Shown piece by piece: positions 8,848-20,929 of a stretch of 64,000 nucleotides of DNA. Positions within the stretch are counted from its first letter, which is position 1. The number at the start of each line of letters is the position of its first letter. Source of the DNA: Excoecaria cochinchinensis (taxonomy: Eukaryota; Streptophyta; Magnoliopsida; Malpighiales; Euphorbiaceae); NCBI GenBank assembly GCA_947683425.1, contig CANTUQ010000055.1, positions 7,449,501 through 7,513,500 of the forward strand, in the 5' to 3' direction. The notes beneath the pieces were generated by a model. The model was not told the origin of the DNA. It saw nothing but the letters and a program-made list of their open reading frames with translations, and did not search any database. The translations under genes were made by a program, and so were the position numbers.

Positions 8848-11445
8848 GATTTATTTGATCAGCTTCGAGGTGCGGGTGTCTTTTCCAAGATAGATCTTCG
8901 ATCAGGGTACTACCAGCTTCGTGTTCAGGATGCAGATGTGGTTAAGACTGCATTTCGGACTAGGTATGGCCATTATGAGTTTCTTGTGATGCCGTTTGGT
9001 TTGACAAATGCTCCAGCGGCTTTTATGGATCTGATGAACCGTGTGTTTAGACCATACTTAGATCGATTTGTGGTAGTGTTCATTGATGACATCTTGGTGT
9101 ATTCCAAGGATGAGAGTGAGCATGAGGAGCATCTCAGATTGGTTCTTCAGATGTTGAGAGAGCATCATTTGTTTGCTAAGCTTAGCAAATGTGATTTCTG
9201 GCTTCGAGAAGTGTCATTCTTGGGTCATATTATTTCAGCTAGTGGTATTCAGGTTGATCCAGCCAAGATTGAGGCGATAGTTGATTGGAAAGCGCCTCGA
9301 AATGTTCAGGAAGTGAGGAGTTTTCTCGGTTTAGCAGGTTATTACCGTCGGTTCGTTAAGGGATTTTCTGTGATTGCTGCTCCTTTGACTAGATTGTTGA
9401 GGAAAGGAGTTAGATTTGAGTGGTCAGACAGGTGTCAGTCTTGTTTTGATCGGTTAAAGCAGTTGCTTGTTGAGGCTCCTATCCTTACTCAACCCATCTC
9501 GGGTAAGGAGTTTGTTATTTATAGTGATGCTTCTGGAGTTGGTCTTGGATGTGTACTGATGCAGGAAGGAAAGGTAGTGGCTTATGCTTCTCGTCAGTTG
9601 AAGCCACATGAGAAGAACTATCCGACGCATGATTTAGAGTTGGCAGCTGTGATATTTGCTTTGAAGATTTGGCGTCACTACTTGTATGGGGAAAAGTGTA
9701 GGATCTTCTCGGACCACAAGAGCTTGAAGTACTTCCTTTCACAGAAAGAGTTGAACATGAGACAGCGCAGATGGCTTGAGTTATTTAAGGACTACGACTG
9801 CATTGTGGATTACCATCCTGGTAAGGCCAATGTAGTTGCAGATGCTTTGAGTCGTAAGTCAGTTTCAGCCTTGTTCTTGAGGCGTTTCAGATGGCGTTTT
9901 GGTTCAGATGGGGCTTTGCTTGCCCAGTTGCGTGTGAAGCCTACTTTGAGACAGAGGATAGTAGATGCTCAGAGAGATGATGTGAGGCTTCAGTGGATTG
10001 TGCATGAGGTTAGATCGGGTAAGCAGTCAGAGTTCTCAGTTCAGGATGAGGTACTTATGTTCAGAGATCGCTTGTGTGTGCCAGAATCTGAGGATTTGAG
10101 GAGACAGCTCATGAGTGAGGCGCATAGTTCAGTCTTTACTATGCATCCTGGCAGTACGAAGATGTACAGAGACATGAAGCAATTCTATTGGTGGTCCGGT
10201 ATGAAGCGAGACATAGTGGATTTTATTTCCAAGTGCTTGACTTGTCAGCAGGTGAAGGCAGAGCATCAGGTTCCTTCAGGTTTGCTTATGCCTTTATCCA
10301 TTCCTGAGTGGAAATGGAGTGATATCACCATGGACTTTGTTTCTGGCTTGCCTTTGACTCAGAGGAAGCATGATTCAGTTTGGGTTATTGTGGATCGGCT
10401 TACGAAGTCAGCTCACTTCTTGCCAGTTAGAGTGGACTACTCCATGGACAGATTAGCCAGTATCTATGTAGATGAGATAGTTCGACTGCATGGTGTGCCT
10501 TTATCCATAGTGTCAGATCGGGATCCGAGGTTTACTTCCAAGTTTTGGAAGGAGTTACAGAGAGCTTTGGGCACTAGGTTGAACTTCAGTACAGCGTTTC
10601 ATCCTCAGACCGACGGTCAGTCAGAGCGAGTTATTAAGATTCTGGAGGATATGATGAGGGCTTGTACTTTGGATTTTCCGGGCAGTTGGGACAGATATGT
10701 ATCATTGATGGAGTTTGCCTACAACAATAGTTTCCAGTCGAGTATTGGTATGGCACCATATGAGGCTTTGTATGGTCGTCAGTGTAGGACTCCGATTTGT
10801 TGGACCGAGCTATCCGAGAGATCTATGATTGGACCCGACTTGGTTAGGGATACTGAAGAGAAAATCAGAGTAGTGCAGCGGAATTTGAAGGCAGCAAAGG
10901 ATCGACAGAAGTCTTATGCCAATTTGAAGAGGAAAGATGTGCATTTTGAGATCGGGGACAAAGTTTTCCTTAAAGTTTCTCCTTGGAGGAGAGTGCTTCG
11001 ATTTGGAAAGAAAGGCAAGCTTAGTCCTCGTTTCATTGGACCTTATGAGATTTTGGCTAAGGTAGGACCTGTAGCCTACAGATTGGCGCTACCGATGGAG
11101 TTAGCAAAGTTGCATGATGTGTTTCACGTTTCGATGCTTCGTCGGTACAGATCAGATCCTTCGCATGTTCTGTCAGTTCAGGATATTCAGGTTCGGCCAG
11201 ACTTCTCTTATGATGAGGAACCGCGAGCTATTCTAGCCCGAGAGGTAAGGCAGTTGAGAAATAAGCAGATTCCTTTGGTTAAAGTATTATGGATTCATCA
11301 TGGAGTCGAGGAAGCGACTTGGGAACCAGAGGAGTCGATGAGAGCTCAGTATCCACAGTTATTCAGTTCAGGTGAGAATTTCGAGGACGAAATTCTTATT
11401 AGTAGGGGAGAGTTGTCACACCCCATTTGCCCCCTAGTCGAATGA
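8848..11445 (+). CDS. RT-RNaseH-integrase-chromodomain part of the same polyprotein
   Basis: Continuation in the same frame after the stop at 8845-8847; the first Met is at 8938. RT motifs include [17 protein letters not shown] and the catalytic FIDDILVYS (about 9079). RNase H spans about 9510-9730 (YSDASG, then [20 protein letters not shown]). The integrase zinc finger H-H-C-C lies at about 10120-10255, and the catalytic triad is Asp at 10333, Asp at 10516 and Glu at 10624, with the standard 35-residue D-E spacing. The C-terminus (about 11190-11370) is a chromodomain-like module with [16 protein letters not shown] and EEATWEPE, as in Tekay/Del chromoviruses, where it directs insertion to heterochromatin. 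The frame runs 32 nt into the 3' LTR, so its last ten residues and stop codon are LTR-encoded. Confidence 0.93.
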   Translation, partial: DLFDQLRGAGVFSKIDLRSGYYQLRVQDADVVKTAFRTRYGHYEFLVMPFGLTNAPAAFMDLMNRVFRPYLDRFVVVFIDDILVYSKDESEHEEHLRLVLQMLREHHLFAKLSKCDFWLREVSFLGHIISASGIQVDPAKIEAIVDWKAPRNVQEVRSFLGLAGYYRRFVKGFSVIAAPLTRLLRKGVRFEWSDRCQSCFDRLKQLLVEAPILTQPISGKEFVIYSDASGVGLGCVLMQEGKVVAYASRQLKPHEKNYPTHDLELAAVIFALKIWRHYLYGEKCRIFSDHKSLKYFLSQKELNMRQRRWLELFKDYDCIVDYHPGKANVVADALSRKSVSALFLRRFRWRFGSDGALLAQLRVKPTLRQRIVDAQRDDVRLQWIVHEVRSGKQSEFSVQDEVLMFRDRLCVPESEDLRRQLMSEAHSSVFTMHPGSTKMYRDMKQFYWWSGMKRDIVDFISKCLTCQQVKAEHQVPSGLLMPLSIPEWKWSDITMDFVSGLPLTQRKHDSVWVIVDRLTKSAHFLPVRVDYSMDRLASIYVDEIVRLHGVPLSIVSDRDPRFTSKFWKELQRALGTRLNFSTAFHPQTDGQSERVIKILEDMMRACTLDFPGSWDRYVSLMEFAYNNSFQSSIGMAPYEALYGRQCRTPICWTELSERSMIGPDLVRDTEEKIRVVQRNLKAAKDRQKSYANLKRKDVHFEIGDKVFLKVSPWRRVLRFGKKGKLSPRFIGPYEILAKVGPVAYRLALPMELAKLHDVFHVSMLRRYRSDPSHVLSVQDIQVRPDFSYDEEPRAILAREVRQLRNKQIPLVKVLWIHHGVEEATWEPEESMRAQYPQLFSSGENFEDEILISRGELSHPICPLVE
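11401..11413 (+). promoter_or_regulatory. Polypurine tract
   Basis: AGTAGGGGAGAGT abuts the 3' LTR. It is the expected plus-strand primer and overlaps the end of the pol frame. Confidence 0.85.
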
Positions 11446-13827
11446 GCCTGTCCGTCCGTCTGTCTGTCTGTCTATCTGTCTGTTTGTAGGAGTAAGCATT
11501 CGCATGTGTTCAGCATTTCATAGGGTTATTTCAGTAAAATGTATGATTTTTGGGTTTATTATTATATGGGTGCATACATGGTATTAGTGTGTTTAATTAA
11601 ATGGGATATACTTGTGTGCATTTACATATACCATTGTAGGGTGTATTTAATTAGGAGTGCATTAGGTGTGTGTAATGTGTGGAGTTAGGGTATGAGTGAG
11701 CAAGTTTCACCACCCAAGGGATTGACATGTGTATTAGGTTTGGGAAAAAGAATAAAGAAGGAAAAGAAAGGTGAAACAAAAATCAGATTCACGTTTTCCT
11801 TTCAAACTTCACATTCTTCTTCTTCTTTTTCCCTTTCCTAATTACTACTCTCTGATAATCAAGTGTGGTTGTGGAAGTTGGTCACTCTTACTCCTAGCTT
11901 GGTAAGTGCATAATTTAGTCTTTGTCTTACTGTAAATTGCATCTTCATCTTCTTCTTTAGGTTGAGTTTTAACCTAGGGTTGAATTTACTGTGTTTGTGT
12001 TCTAGCTGAGGCTCCACGTGATCCAAAGGGAAAAGAGGTTGCTGGACCTAGTGGAGCTAAGTGATAGAAGTATAGAATCCAGGTTTGGGAATGTTTACTT
12101 GTGAAATTGTATGATTGTGAAGTTACTGTAATTCTAGGGTTCATGTTCTTCTAAATTTGAATATGTGTATTCTTGATTTGATTTGGTTAATTATTTGATG
12201 GATTGAGTTGTATAATTATTGCATATATTGTTTGAGACAATTTCTGGAAGGTAAGAACAGGTTTGAATGGTTTTTAATCAATTTGGGAGTGAATTCGTGT
12301 TTCTGGAAATTCTGGAAATTCTGGAAATTGAGGTACTGTTCTTCGTTGCGTGACTCGCTTCAAAGGAAGGCAGGTCACGTCACGTGACCCTTGGTCACGG
12401 CGTGACATGCCTGCTGTGAAGACAGTCGCGTGACTAGCTGCAGAACAAGCAAGTCACGCGACGTGATCCTCGGTCACGTCGTGCGACCTGCGAGAGAGAA
12501 GAGGCAGATCACGCAACGTGATCTGCGAGGGAGAAGCAGCGTCACGTCGCGTGACCCTCGGTCACGCCGTGACCTGCATGTGCATTGCGTGATCCGCGAG
12601 GATCACGCAACGCAATTGGCGAGGAACAAGCAGGTCACGAGACGTGACCCTCGGTCACGCCGTGACCTGCCTGTTGAGTCGCCATTTTCTCCGTTCAGCC
12701 CGTTTTTCCGAAATTTCCTGGTTTTTAACTCAGAACTGAATCTGGTATTTCTTCTGATTGGACTTTAATATTGTATGATGCATGTCTTACTGTTTAATGC
12801 TTTGATATGCGTGATAGCATGATTTTCTGATGAATTATATTCTGTATCCTGAAATGTGATCTGTTTGACGCATAACCTGCTAGAGTCGAGTAAGTGGATA
12901 GTTAGGCATGCCTAATAGAGTCTTTAGCTGCAGCCCTCAGTTCAGTTTGGACCCCGATCAGGTCCCCTTTGGTTCCTCGCGAACCCTTCAGTATAGAATC
13001 TTGTTTAAGATTCCCTCAGTATATAAATAACATGTTCTGATAAATGATATAATATTTGACTTGTACCTGTGAGGTACCCTCAGTATTCGATTCGTACCCG
13101 TAAGGTACCCTCAGTACACTCGTTATCCACTGTCTAGAGTCAGCAGGTATTCTTTGAATGTTAATGGAAATGTTCTGATCTGATATGGCTTTGAATGGAA
13201 TATCTGAATGAGTTTAATGATAAAATACATGTTGGTTTATTCTATAATGAATATGATGATGAGATTCTGAAAGTATGGTATTCAAATATGAGCATGCTTA
13301 TATGGATTATGTATCAGTCCTTGCATTCTGTCATTGTGAATGTGTTATGCCTTGACGACCACTGTGAGTGGCCGTCCATAAATTATGTGTGTTTCCCCAC
13401 TAAGCGTTTTATCGCTTAGCACGGTGTGTTTACCCGTGCAGGTGCGGAAGACGTTTTGCTTTGAGAGAGTCGTCGTCATCAAGCCAACACAGAAGGGATT
13501 AGTGTAGGCTCAGTTTTGTATCAGTTATTGATTCTTTTTGTATAGAACTCTCTGTATCAGCTTCCGCTTTTGTATCCATATTTTTGTATATGTAATATTA
13601 TTTTGTTCAGCTAGTTGATCAGATCATTAATGTAATAGTTTAATTATAGTAATGCATGATCAGCTTTTGCTTTCTGCATGTAAAGTTTTTAATTATTCTG
13701 TATTTCTGAATGTATGTTATGAATGGATGTATATTTTGCGTTGCTTTTGTTTGGTGACACCTTGTCTCATACGGCATCTCACTCCTTATCGGATGGGATC
13801 GCCTATGTATGGGAAGGGGGTGTTACA
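11414..13827 (+). repeat. 3' LTR of Tekay-like element
   Basis: Near-identical copy of 4277-6691 with the same sub-parts: CpG block 12342-12682, palindrome and hairpin array 12902-13116, double hairpin 13400-13439. It ends GGTGTTACA, followed by the GAGTC duplication. Confidence 0.95.
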
Positions 13828-13837
13828 GAGTCGCCAC
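13828..13837 (-). promoter_or_regulatory. Tat-type PBS, left part, with right copy of GAGTC duplication
   Basis: On the minus strand, GTGGCGACTC follows the LTR end at 13838. Beyond the insertion the sequence continues CACTAGGGAT at 4271, giving TGGCGACTCCACTAGGGA. The element at 34152 has TGGCAACTCCACTGGGGAC at the same place. This PBS type is used by Tat/Ogre elements; I recall a tRNA-Arg assignment but cannot check it. 13828-13832 is also the duplicated target GAGTC. Confidence 0.8.
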
Positions 13838-14950
13838 TATGACACGAGCCGGACCCAACCAGTTCCTAAAGACCAGCTTTTAGGGCCCGAGAGGGTTTGC
13901 ATCTTTTGATCTTGGGCAATCATGAGATATTTTGGATACCTCCTTCCAATAGAACACTGGAAAGATCATCTAATCTCATGGAGCCTTTAGGCACCTTTGA
14001 GGTATTTTAAAGTCGCAACCCAATTTACAAGAAATTGGAAAAGTTCGTCTAATCTTGGAGGTCTTAAACCAGAGAAGGCGTTCAGAACTTCACTCTTATT
14101 AATGCCTTAAGTTAAGTTATAAATGAGTTTTTAGCAATTAAAATTCCATCTCTCATCTCACACGATCATGCAATAAATTTAAAGCGCATTTCAAGCATTT
14201 TTGGAAAAGCAGCAAAGAAATCAATAATAAAGCAATCTAAAGAAAGATAAAAAAAAGTGGGACAAAATACAATCCCCCAAAATAAAAAGGTATTAAAATT
14301 TGGGACAAAAAATACAATCCCCCAAATAAAATCAAGTAAAACATAAACAAATAAATAAATAAACTAGATGAATAAAATAAATATTCATAAATCGGGATAT
14401 TATTTAAAATAGGAACTTTGGTTCCTTTATTTTCACTTTAGAAAATCGAAAAGTTATTTTTGGTATACTTGAAAAAAATCGGGATGAGTGATCCCATTTT
14501 AAGAAAAATAACTCTTCTTTTTAAAGTGAATTTTTATTGATTGAAATTAGGACATTGGTCCCATTTTATTAGAAAAAGTCCAATTTATTAATATAAAACT
14601 TTTTACGTGACTTTTAATTAACGTGCATAAATAAATTTATTACAAATTACATCAAATAAAGTAATAATGAAAAATAATGAAATGCTAAAAAGACAAATTC
14701 CACCAAAATGGTGTCTTCAAATCTCTATGGGCTCCCACCTAGCATTGGAAAAGCTCACACATAAAAAAAAAAGTATTGAAAATAACACAAATAAAAAGTG
14801 GTGTTAGTAATAAAAATGAATTTAAACATGTAACATATGAAGATGGAAAAATAAATAAAATAAAATGCATCATGTATGACAAATTAATTAAATGACATAA
14901 TAAAAATAAGTAGCTTAACTTATTAACAATTTAATATGCATGAAAAACAT

Positions 14951-14976
14951 AAATAATAATAATAATAATAATAATA

Positions 14977-15014
<38 letters not shown>

Positions 15015-15045
15015 AACAATAACAAATAATAATAACATTAAACAA

Positions 15046-15128
<83 letters not shown>

Positions 15129-15255
15129 GTGATGATGATGATGATGATGATGATGATAACAATGATAATAATAATAAGCAAGAATAATAAAAGTAATAAT
15201 AATAATAATAATGATAGTAGTAGTAATAAATAATGATAATAAAAGTAACAACAAG

Positions 15256-15304
<49 letters not shown>

Positions 15305-15348
15305 TAACAAATAAGCAAGCAAAAATAACAAAAAATAAAATAATCACA

Positions 15349-15399
<51 letters not shown>

Positions 15400-15490
15400 T
15401 AACAAATAAGCAAGCAAAAATAACAAAAAATAAAATAAACAAAACATGTTAAAGCATGTTAAATAATAATAATAATAATAATAATAGATG
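14951..15490. repeat. ATT/ATG compound microsatellite
   Basis: Long AAT runs alternate with GAT runs (about 14978-15013 and 15130-15158). A duplicated segment AATTAACAAATAAGCAAGC appears at 15300 and 15395. The frames in this stretch are low-complexity artefacts. Confidence 0.9.
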
Positions 15491-16127
15491 AACAATCAAA
15501 TAAATATGCAAGAATAAAATAAAATATGCCAAAAATATTAAATCACCTAACTAAATCACGTAAAAAAATAAAAAAAAAAACAATTAAATATTTAAAAATC
15601 TACATGATGACAAATTAATTGTAAATAAAAATTAAATTAAAAATTGAGCTTAGAATGCTTATCCTCAAAATTTGATGTGATGAATGAAGGTAGGTGATCA
15701 ATCTCCTTATCTTGATTTAGAAAAATAAAACAAATAACAAAATTTTATTCCAAGAACAAATAATTAATTTATTTGTTTTAGGGAAAAATTGTAAAAAAAG
15801 AAGTAAGAAAATTCAAAAGAACAAATAATTGATCTCTTTGTCTTAAGAATTAACTTAAGAAAATACTTGGGGAACTTGTTCTTGGAGAAGAAGAAAAGAG
15901 AAAATAAATTTTTCTTAAGAAAAATCCCCCTTAATTCTGTCTCTAAAAATCCCTTTTTTATCCCAAAAAAATCAGATTTAATGAAAACATTAAAACAATT
16001 TAATTCCCATTAACACAAAAAAACTGAATAATTTGAAAGGTTAGAAGACAAAAGGGTTTAAAAATTAAATTCTACAAAACAAAATGAAGAAAAACATGAA
16101 TTTTGGGCCAAAAAGGCCCAAATTGCT

Positions 16128-16280
16128 GCTGGAGGGGCAATGGGCGCGCGGCAGGGGCGAGCAACTGCCGTCGGCGCGAGGGCGACCCCCAGCACGCGCC
16201 CCGTGCTGTGCGAGGGCGTGCTGCGTGCCGTGTGCGGACGAGGGATGCCCGCGTGCACCCACCGCACTGCCGATGGCCGA
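16128..16280. repeat. GC-rich block of Tat-type LTR
   Basis: About 75% GC inside AT-rich LTR sequence, 220-370 bp from the LTR start, rich in GCGCG and GGGCG. Similar blocks sit at 280-540, 19100-19400, 27900-28110, 31660-31910 and 39580-39730. The overlapping frames on both strands look like GC-driven open frames, not genes. Confidence 0.7.
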
Positions 16281-16498
16281 ATTTTTTTTTTAAAAAATTT
16301 TTGCTAAAACACTATAATTTCAAAACTCACTTTTTTTTCTTAAAATAATTTTTAAAACACATTTTTATTTACTTTTAATAAATCAATTTTCACAAGAAAC
16401 CCATCACTTCCAACTTTCATTTTTGCCTATAAACAGACACAACTAATTTCATCATTGAGTATTTCTGATCTAAGCTGACTCAGGACCCGGTGTCTACA

Positions 16499-16949
16499 CA
16501 CACACACACCCAAATAGGGAAAGAGAAAGGAGAAGAAGAAAAAAAGAGCAATAGCTCTTGAATTGCCAACACCCAAAATTATAGCAAATGAGGGCAGGGA
16601 TAAGCAAGGAGGAGAATAAGAGAGGCTTTGACAGAGAAAAGGAAAACGGGAGAGAGGAAAATGGGAGCAATCTACTCTAGACTCTCTCTCTCACTTTCTC
16701 TTTCTTTTGACTAAGTCCATTTCTATCCTCCCTTTCTCTTTCCTCCACTTATCACTTTCCTATGGTGGTTTGTGGCAATTCACACTGCTACTCCTCCTAT
16801 TCTTCTCAACACCAAGTAAATCACATAAACAATAAAATGCTATTCAAATAAACACTATTAACTTAATAAAACATGCAATAATACCCTTAAATTCCTAACA
16901 CACACACACACAAACTCAAAACTACTAGGGCGGAAATCGGGGTGTCACA
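16499..16949 (-). mobile_element. Gypsy LTR fragment
   Basis: On the minus strand the right edge begins TGTGACACCCCGATTTCC, then CCCTAGTAGTTT, matching the LTR start at 26435. It is cut at 16498 by the Tat-type LTR, so the Tat-type element probably inserted here; the rest would lie left of the window. 16950-17011 (62 bp) is unassigned flank. Confidence 0.7.
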
Positions 16950-17011
16950 GATAGTGTCCAGCTTATTCCGATATGGTCAGGGGACTACAACACAGATATG
17001 TATAGGTAGGT

Positions 17012-18193
17012 CTGATGCGAGCCGAACCAGAAAGGCCCCTGAAGGCCCGTTTTTAGGGCTCGAGGGATTGGTCTGCGTCATTTGATCTTGGGTAACATGA
17101 TATATTTTGGAATCCCCACCCAATAGAACATTGGAGAAGTTCATCTAGCCTCATGAAACCTTTAGGCACCTTTGAGGTATTTTAGAGTCGCCACCCAATT
17201 TATGAGAAATTGGGAAAAGTCCTCTAACATCTATGGTCTAAACCAGAGAGTAGTTCGGAACTCCACTCTTATTTATGCCTTGATTAATTATAAATGAGTT
17301 TTTAGATTAGAAAATTTCATCTCTTATCTCACACGATTTATGCAATTTATTAAAGGCGCATTTCAAGCATCAAGAAAGCGATAAATGAAAACTATAAAGA
17401 AAGCGGAAAATAAAGCAGTAAACACCCAAAGCACATCATTACAAAATAGAAATTGGGACAAACACAATCCCCCAAATAAAAAGAGAAGCTAAATAAAATT
17501 GCCCCAAAAATAATTAGTTACAAGGGCCTACAGGTACATAAACATAAAAGCTAAACAATCAAGCAAGATTAATCGAAATAATTGACATGCATAAATCGAG
17601 ATATTTATTCGGTTTAGGAATATTGGTTCCTTCATGCTCACTTAAAGAGGGATCGAAGAGTTATTTCGGCTATTGGCTTGAAAATCGGGATGAGTGATCC
17701 CAATTTTTAGAAAGTTGAACTCTTCGTTTTAATTCATGACATTTTGCATTCCTTGGCTAAAATCGAGGACATTGGTCCCAATTTATTAGTAAAAATCCCG
17801 GTTTAGTCATAAAAATACTTTTGTGATTTTTTATCTCACACACGTATAAAATAAAAATAATTTATTTATAAAAAACACAATCACACGAATAAAGGGTTGG
17901 TAAGGTCTCACCCAAGCGATGCAGTCTCCTACTCGTCCTGACTTTCAACTTGGTCACGAAGGCGCTCACACAAACAAGATCACATTTTAACCCCAAACAA
18001 GAAAAATAACAATAAAAATGTTAGTAATAATTCTAAAATTAACTATAAAATATAAAGATAAGATAAATACAAAAGATGCTTAATGTACATGTAGGAAATG
18101 AAATGGGTTAAATTAGACATGTGAGTTTAAAGTACAAATCATACACATGCAAAAAGATTTAATGAATCATGCAAACTTAACCATACAAATGGC

Positions 18194-18270
<77 letters not shown>

Positions 18271-18302
18271 GGTGATGATGATGATGATAACAACGTTGAA
18301 AA

Positions 18303-18370
<68 letters not shown>

Positions 18371-19557
18371 GTAATAATAGTGATAATAATAATATTAACA
18401 GTAAAAGCAAACAACATTAACAATAATATTAAGGATGATAAATAATAATAGTGATAATAATAATGATAATAATAAAGATAACATTAGCATGTAATGATAA
18501 TAATATTAAGAATATTAATAAGAATAAATGATAATAATAATGATAATAATAATAATAACAAAAATAAATGTAACATCAACAGTAATGATAATAATATCAA
18601 CAATGATAATAACAAATAAAATAAAATGAGATAATGAAAGTGGATCCAAGAATTTTTACCCTTAGATTTGATGATATGGAAGCAAGATGTTTGAATCCAA
18701 CTCCCTTTGTCAAGGTTTAAAACAGATTCAAAATAACTCAATGACTCAAGGAAAAATAGTAACACGAAACCAAATGATTTTTTATTTTTGTTTGATAATA
18801 AACCCAAGGTAAGGGAATTGATTTTCCTATCTCAAGCCAAGCTCAAACTCAAAAAACGTTTTTTTTGGGTTCCAGAAGATTAAAGGAAGAAATTTCACCT
18901 TTAGAAAGATTTTTTTTTCAGAACACTTTCTCGTTTCTTTCTTTTTCTCTCTAGCTCTCTCCCTCCTCCTTTATTTTCCCTATCTTCTCAAAAAGGGAAA
19001 GGACAAAAGGCCCTTTCTATTCCTCTTCCCCCAAAAACCCTTGAAACATGAAAGAAAACCCCTTTTGACTGTCCCAAAATCTGTCAAAAATCAGATTTTT
19101 GCAGGTGGGAAGGGGGCAGGAGGAAGGATGCCTGCGAGGGGGTGGTCGCGCCTTGTGTGCCCAGGTGTGGGGCACCCCGTATGCGCAAAGTGTGTCCTCG
19201 CGCTACGCGAGGTGTAGCCTCACGCTGGAGGCCTTGCCCCGTGCTGTGCAAGGTGCGGCCTCGTGCAGGAGGTCGCACCTCGTATGCGAGAGGTGTGGCC
19301 TTGCAGGCCACGTGCTGCCCAAAGCGAGGCCTTGCATGCGGCACCTCGTGAGCTTGCACGCAGGCACTGTGCCATGCAGGCCGCTTCGGTAGCAGACCAC
19401 CGAAAACCCCAAAAACCCAAAATAATTTTTTTTTTTACATAAAAAGAAGGGTTTCGAGAAGGAAATCATTGGTTCTAATCTTTTCGCTTGTGAATAAGCA
19501 TCATGTTCATCACTGGGTAATCCTGATCTTGGACTGCCTCGAGACCCAGTGTGTACA
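17012..19557 (-). mobile_element. 3' LTR of second minus-strand Tat-type element
   Basis: Minus-strand LTR from TGTACACACTGGGTC (19557, slightly mutated start) to about 17012 (CGCATCA). It has the standard parts: GC-rich block 19100-19400, ATT/ATG repeats 18194-18630, and conserved blocks CCAATAGAACATTGG (17131), GGGATGAGTGATCCC and GGAATATTGGTTCC. The left edge is judged by alignment with 13838-13900. The opposing frames at 19084-19420 come from the GC block. Confidence 0.8.
18194..18630. repeat. ATT/ATG microsatellite
   Basis: (AAT)n at 18194-18227, (GAT)n to 18290, (AAT)n at 18307-18368, then an imperfect mixed AAT/GAT tail. Confidence 0.9.
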
Positions 19558-19576
19558 GTTGCCCCCAATTTTTGGG
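19558..19576 (-). promoter_or_regulatory. Polypurine tract of Tat-type element
   Basis: On the minus strand, AAAAATTGGGGGCAAC runs directly into the LTR start at 19557. Upstream on that strand lies TTTGGCTCACCTAGGCAC, shared with 27580-27600 and 39310-39330. Confidence 0.85.
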
Positions 19577-19689
19577 AAACTAGCACGTAAGTGCCTAGGT
19601 GAGCCAAAATTCAGAGAAAGGAAAGAAACTCGTACTCGAGGAGGCGACCTTCCTGTTGCTACGGGAAGGAAATTATCTCTTTAAGTTAA

Positions 19690-20275
19690 CATCTAGACTG
19701 TGGAGTGATTGTCATCCTTCTAGGTTGTACCGAGTCTTTTCAAGACTTTCAAAATGCGGGTACCATTCTCAAATGGCGGGGCGCCGAGTTTGCTCCAAAC
19801 TTCACAAAATGCTAGGGTTATTCTCCCGAACTGCACCGAGTCTGCTCCAAACTTGCAAAGTGTGGGGTTGTTTCCCTAAACTACACCGAGTCTACTCCAG
19901 ACACAAAGTGCGGGTGCCATCCTAGAATGGCGACGGGCTGAGTCTGCTCTAGACTTACAAAATGCAGGGGTTGTTCTCTTGAACTACACCGAGTCTGCTC
20001 TAGACTTATGAAGTGCGGATGTCGTCCTCAAACCGCGATGCGCCGAGTCTGCTCCAAACTTACAAAATGCGAGGGATTGTTCTCTTCAATCGCACCGAGT
20101 TTGCTCTAGACTTACGAAGTATGGGTGTCATACTCAAATGACAATGTGCTGAATCGCACCGAGTCTGCTCCAGACTTACGAAGTATGGGTGTCATACTCA
20201 AATGGCAATGTGCTGAGTCTACTCTAGACTTACAAAACACAGGGGGTTGTTCTCTTGAACTGCACCGAGCGTCAA
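19690..20275 (-). repeat. 3'UTR tandem array with alternating monomers
   Basis: About ten monomers of 55-60 bp, each with CGAGTCTGCTC and AGACTTACAAA or AGACTTACGAA, alternate between an A type (TGCGGGTGTCATCCTCAAA) and a B type (GGGGTTGTTCTCTTGAAC). The array lies just upstream of the polypurine tract in element orientation. Confidence 0.85.
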
Positions 20276-20929
20276 CTGTTCCCTAGGTGGAACAAATCTC
20301 ATTAAATCAATTCATCATGATAATCACTTTGATCCTCCGCCTTCCCCGAAAGTTTAATTGTTCTTAATCTCAATTCATCATTTAATCATTTGTGGCTTAT
20401 TATATCACTATATTATTTTTATACTTCAAGTGTGATCATTTGTTGTTTTCTCATTTTATCACTTCATCATCTGTGTTTTACTGTTTCAATATATCATTTT
20501 CATGTTTGCTATGTCTAAAGTACGCCAAAGGAAATTAAATACATAAAGGAAGCAAATGATCATCATCATATAAAATATATCTGTTTTGTACAAAATAAAC
20601 AAATCCACAAATCATGACAGAAGGTCTCCCTGAATGTTCGGTTGTGCTTTTTCAGCTAATTTTCATCGTCTAATATTCCCTGCGAAATTAAGTCAAAAGC
20701 TTGCTAAAGGAATAAAGAAATAGAGATAATAAAGGATCATCTATATATAAAGTATTTGTTTGGCATAGAAAAAAGCGAACTAAAGTAGGGATCACAATAG
20801 GCGGTCTCCCTGAAAATCAGTCAAATGGATCATAGTCAGTGGTCTCTAATTTGACCGATCATGTCTGTAAATCTATTGTCCACTCCCTCCTACAGAGGCC
20901 TCACTAACCAGGATGTGCCTTGTGCTGAC
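20276..20929 (-). other. Untranslated interior of Tat-type element
   Basis: AT-rich sequence between the tandem array and the coiled-coil frame. I see no gene or repeat structure in it. Confidence 0.5.

Larger units (their letters stand above)
4277..13827 (+). mobile_element. Tekay/Del-like chromovirus, nearly intact
   Basis: A 9,551-bp Ty3/gypsy LTR retrotransposon. The two LTRs (2,415 and 2,414 bp) both begin TGTCACACCC and end GGTGTTACA. The interior has a PBS matching initiator tRNA-Met, one gag-protease-RT-RNaseH-integrase-chromodomain frame and a purine tract. By eye the LTRs differ by about five substitutions and one 1-bp indel, so the insertion is recent. The only clear coding lesion is one stop codon at 8845. 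It sits in the primer-binding site of the older Tat-type element. Confidence 0.95.
13838..16498 (-). mobile_element. 5' LTR of the gag-only Tat-type element
   Basis: A 2,661-bp minus-strand LTR from TGTAGACACCGGGTCC at 16498 to GTGTCATA at 13838. In LTR order: a GC-rich block (16128-16280), AT-rich sequence, ATT/ATG microsatellites (14951-15490), then a conserved part around 13840-14600. That part holds CCAATAGAACACTGG and repeated phrases with GGGATGAGTGATCCC and GGAACTTTGGTTCC, found in all related LTRs here. PBS and gag lie across the inserted element. Confidence 0.85.

Noticed and set aside
14923..15495. Poly-Leu, poly-Tyr, poly-Ile and poly-Asn frames
   Set aside because: Translations of ATT/ATG microsatellites.
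16058..16348. Four overlapping frames on both strands in a GC-rich block
   Set aside because: Open frames on both strands in GC-rich DNA are expected by chance. The block lies inside an LTR and shows no motif.
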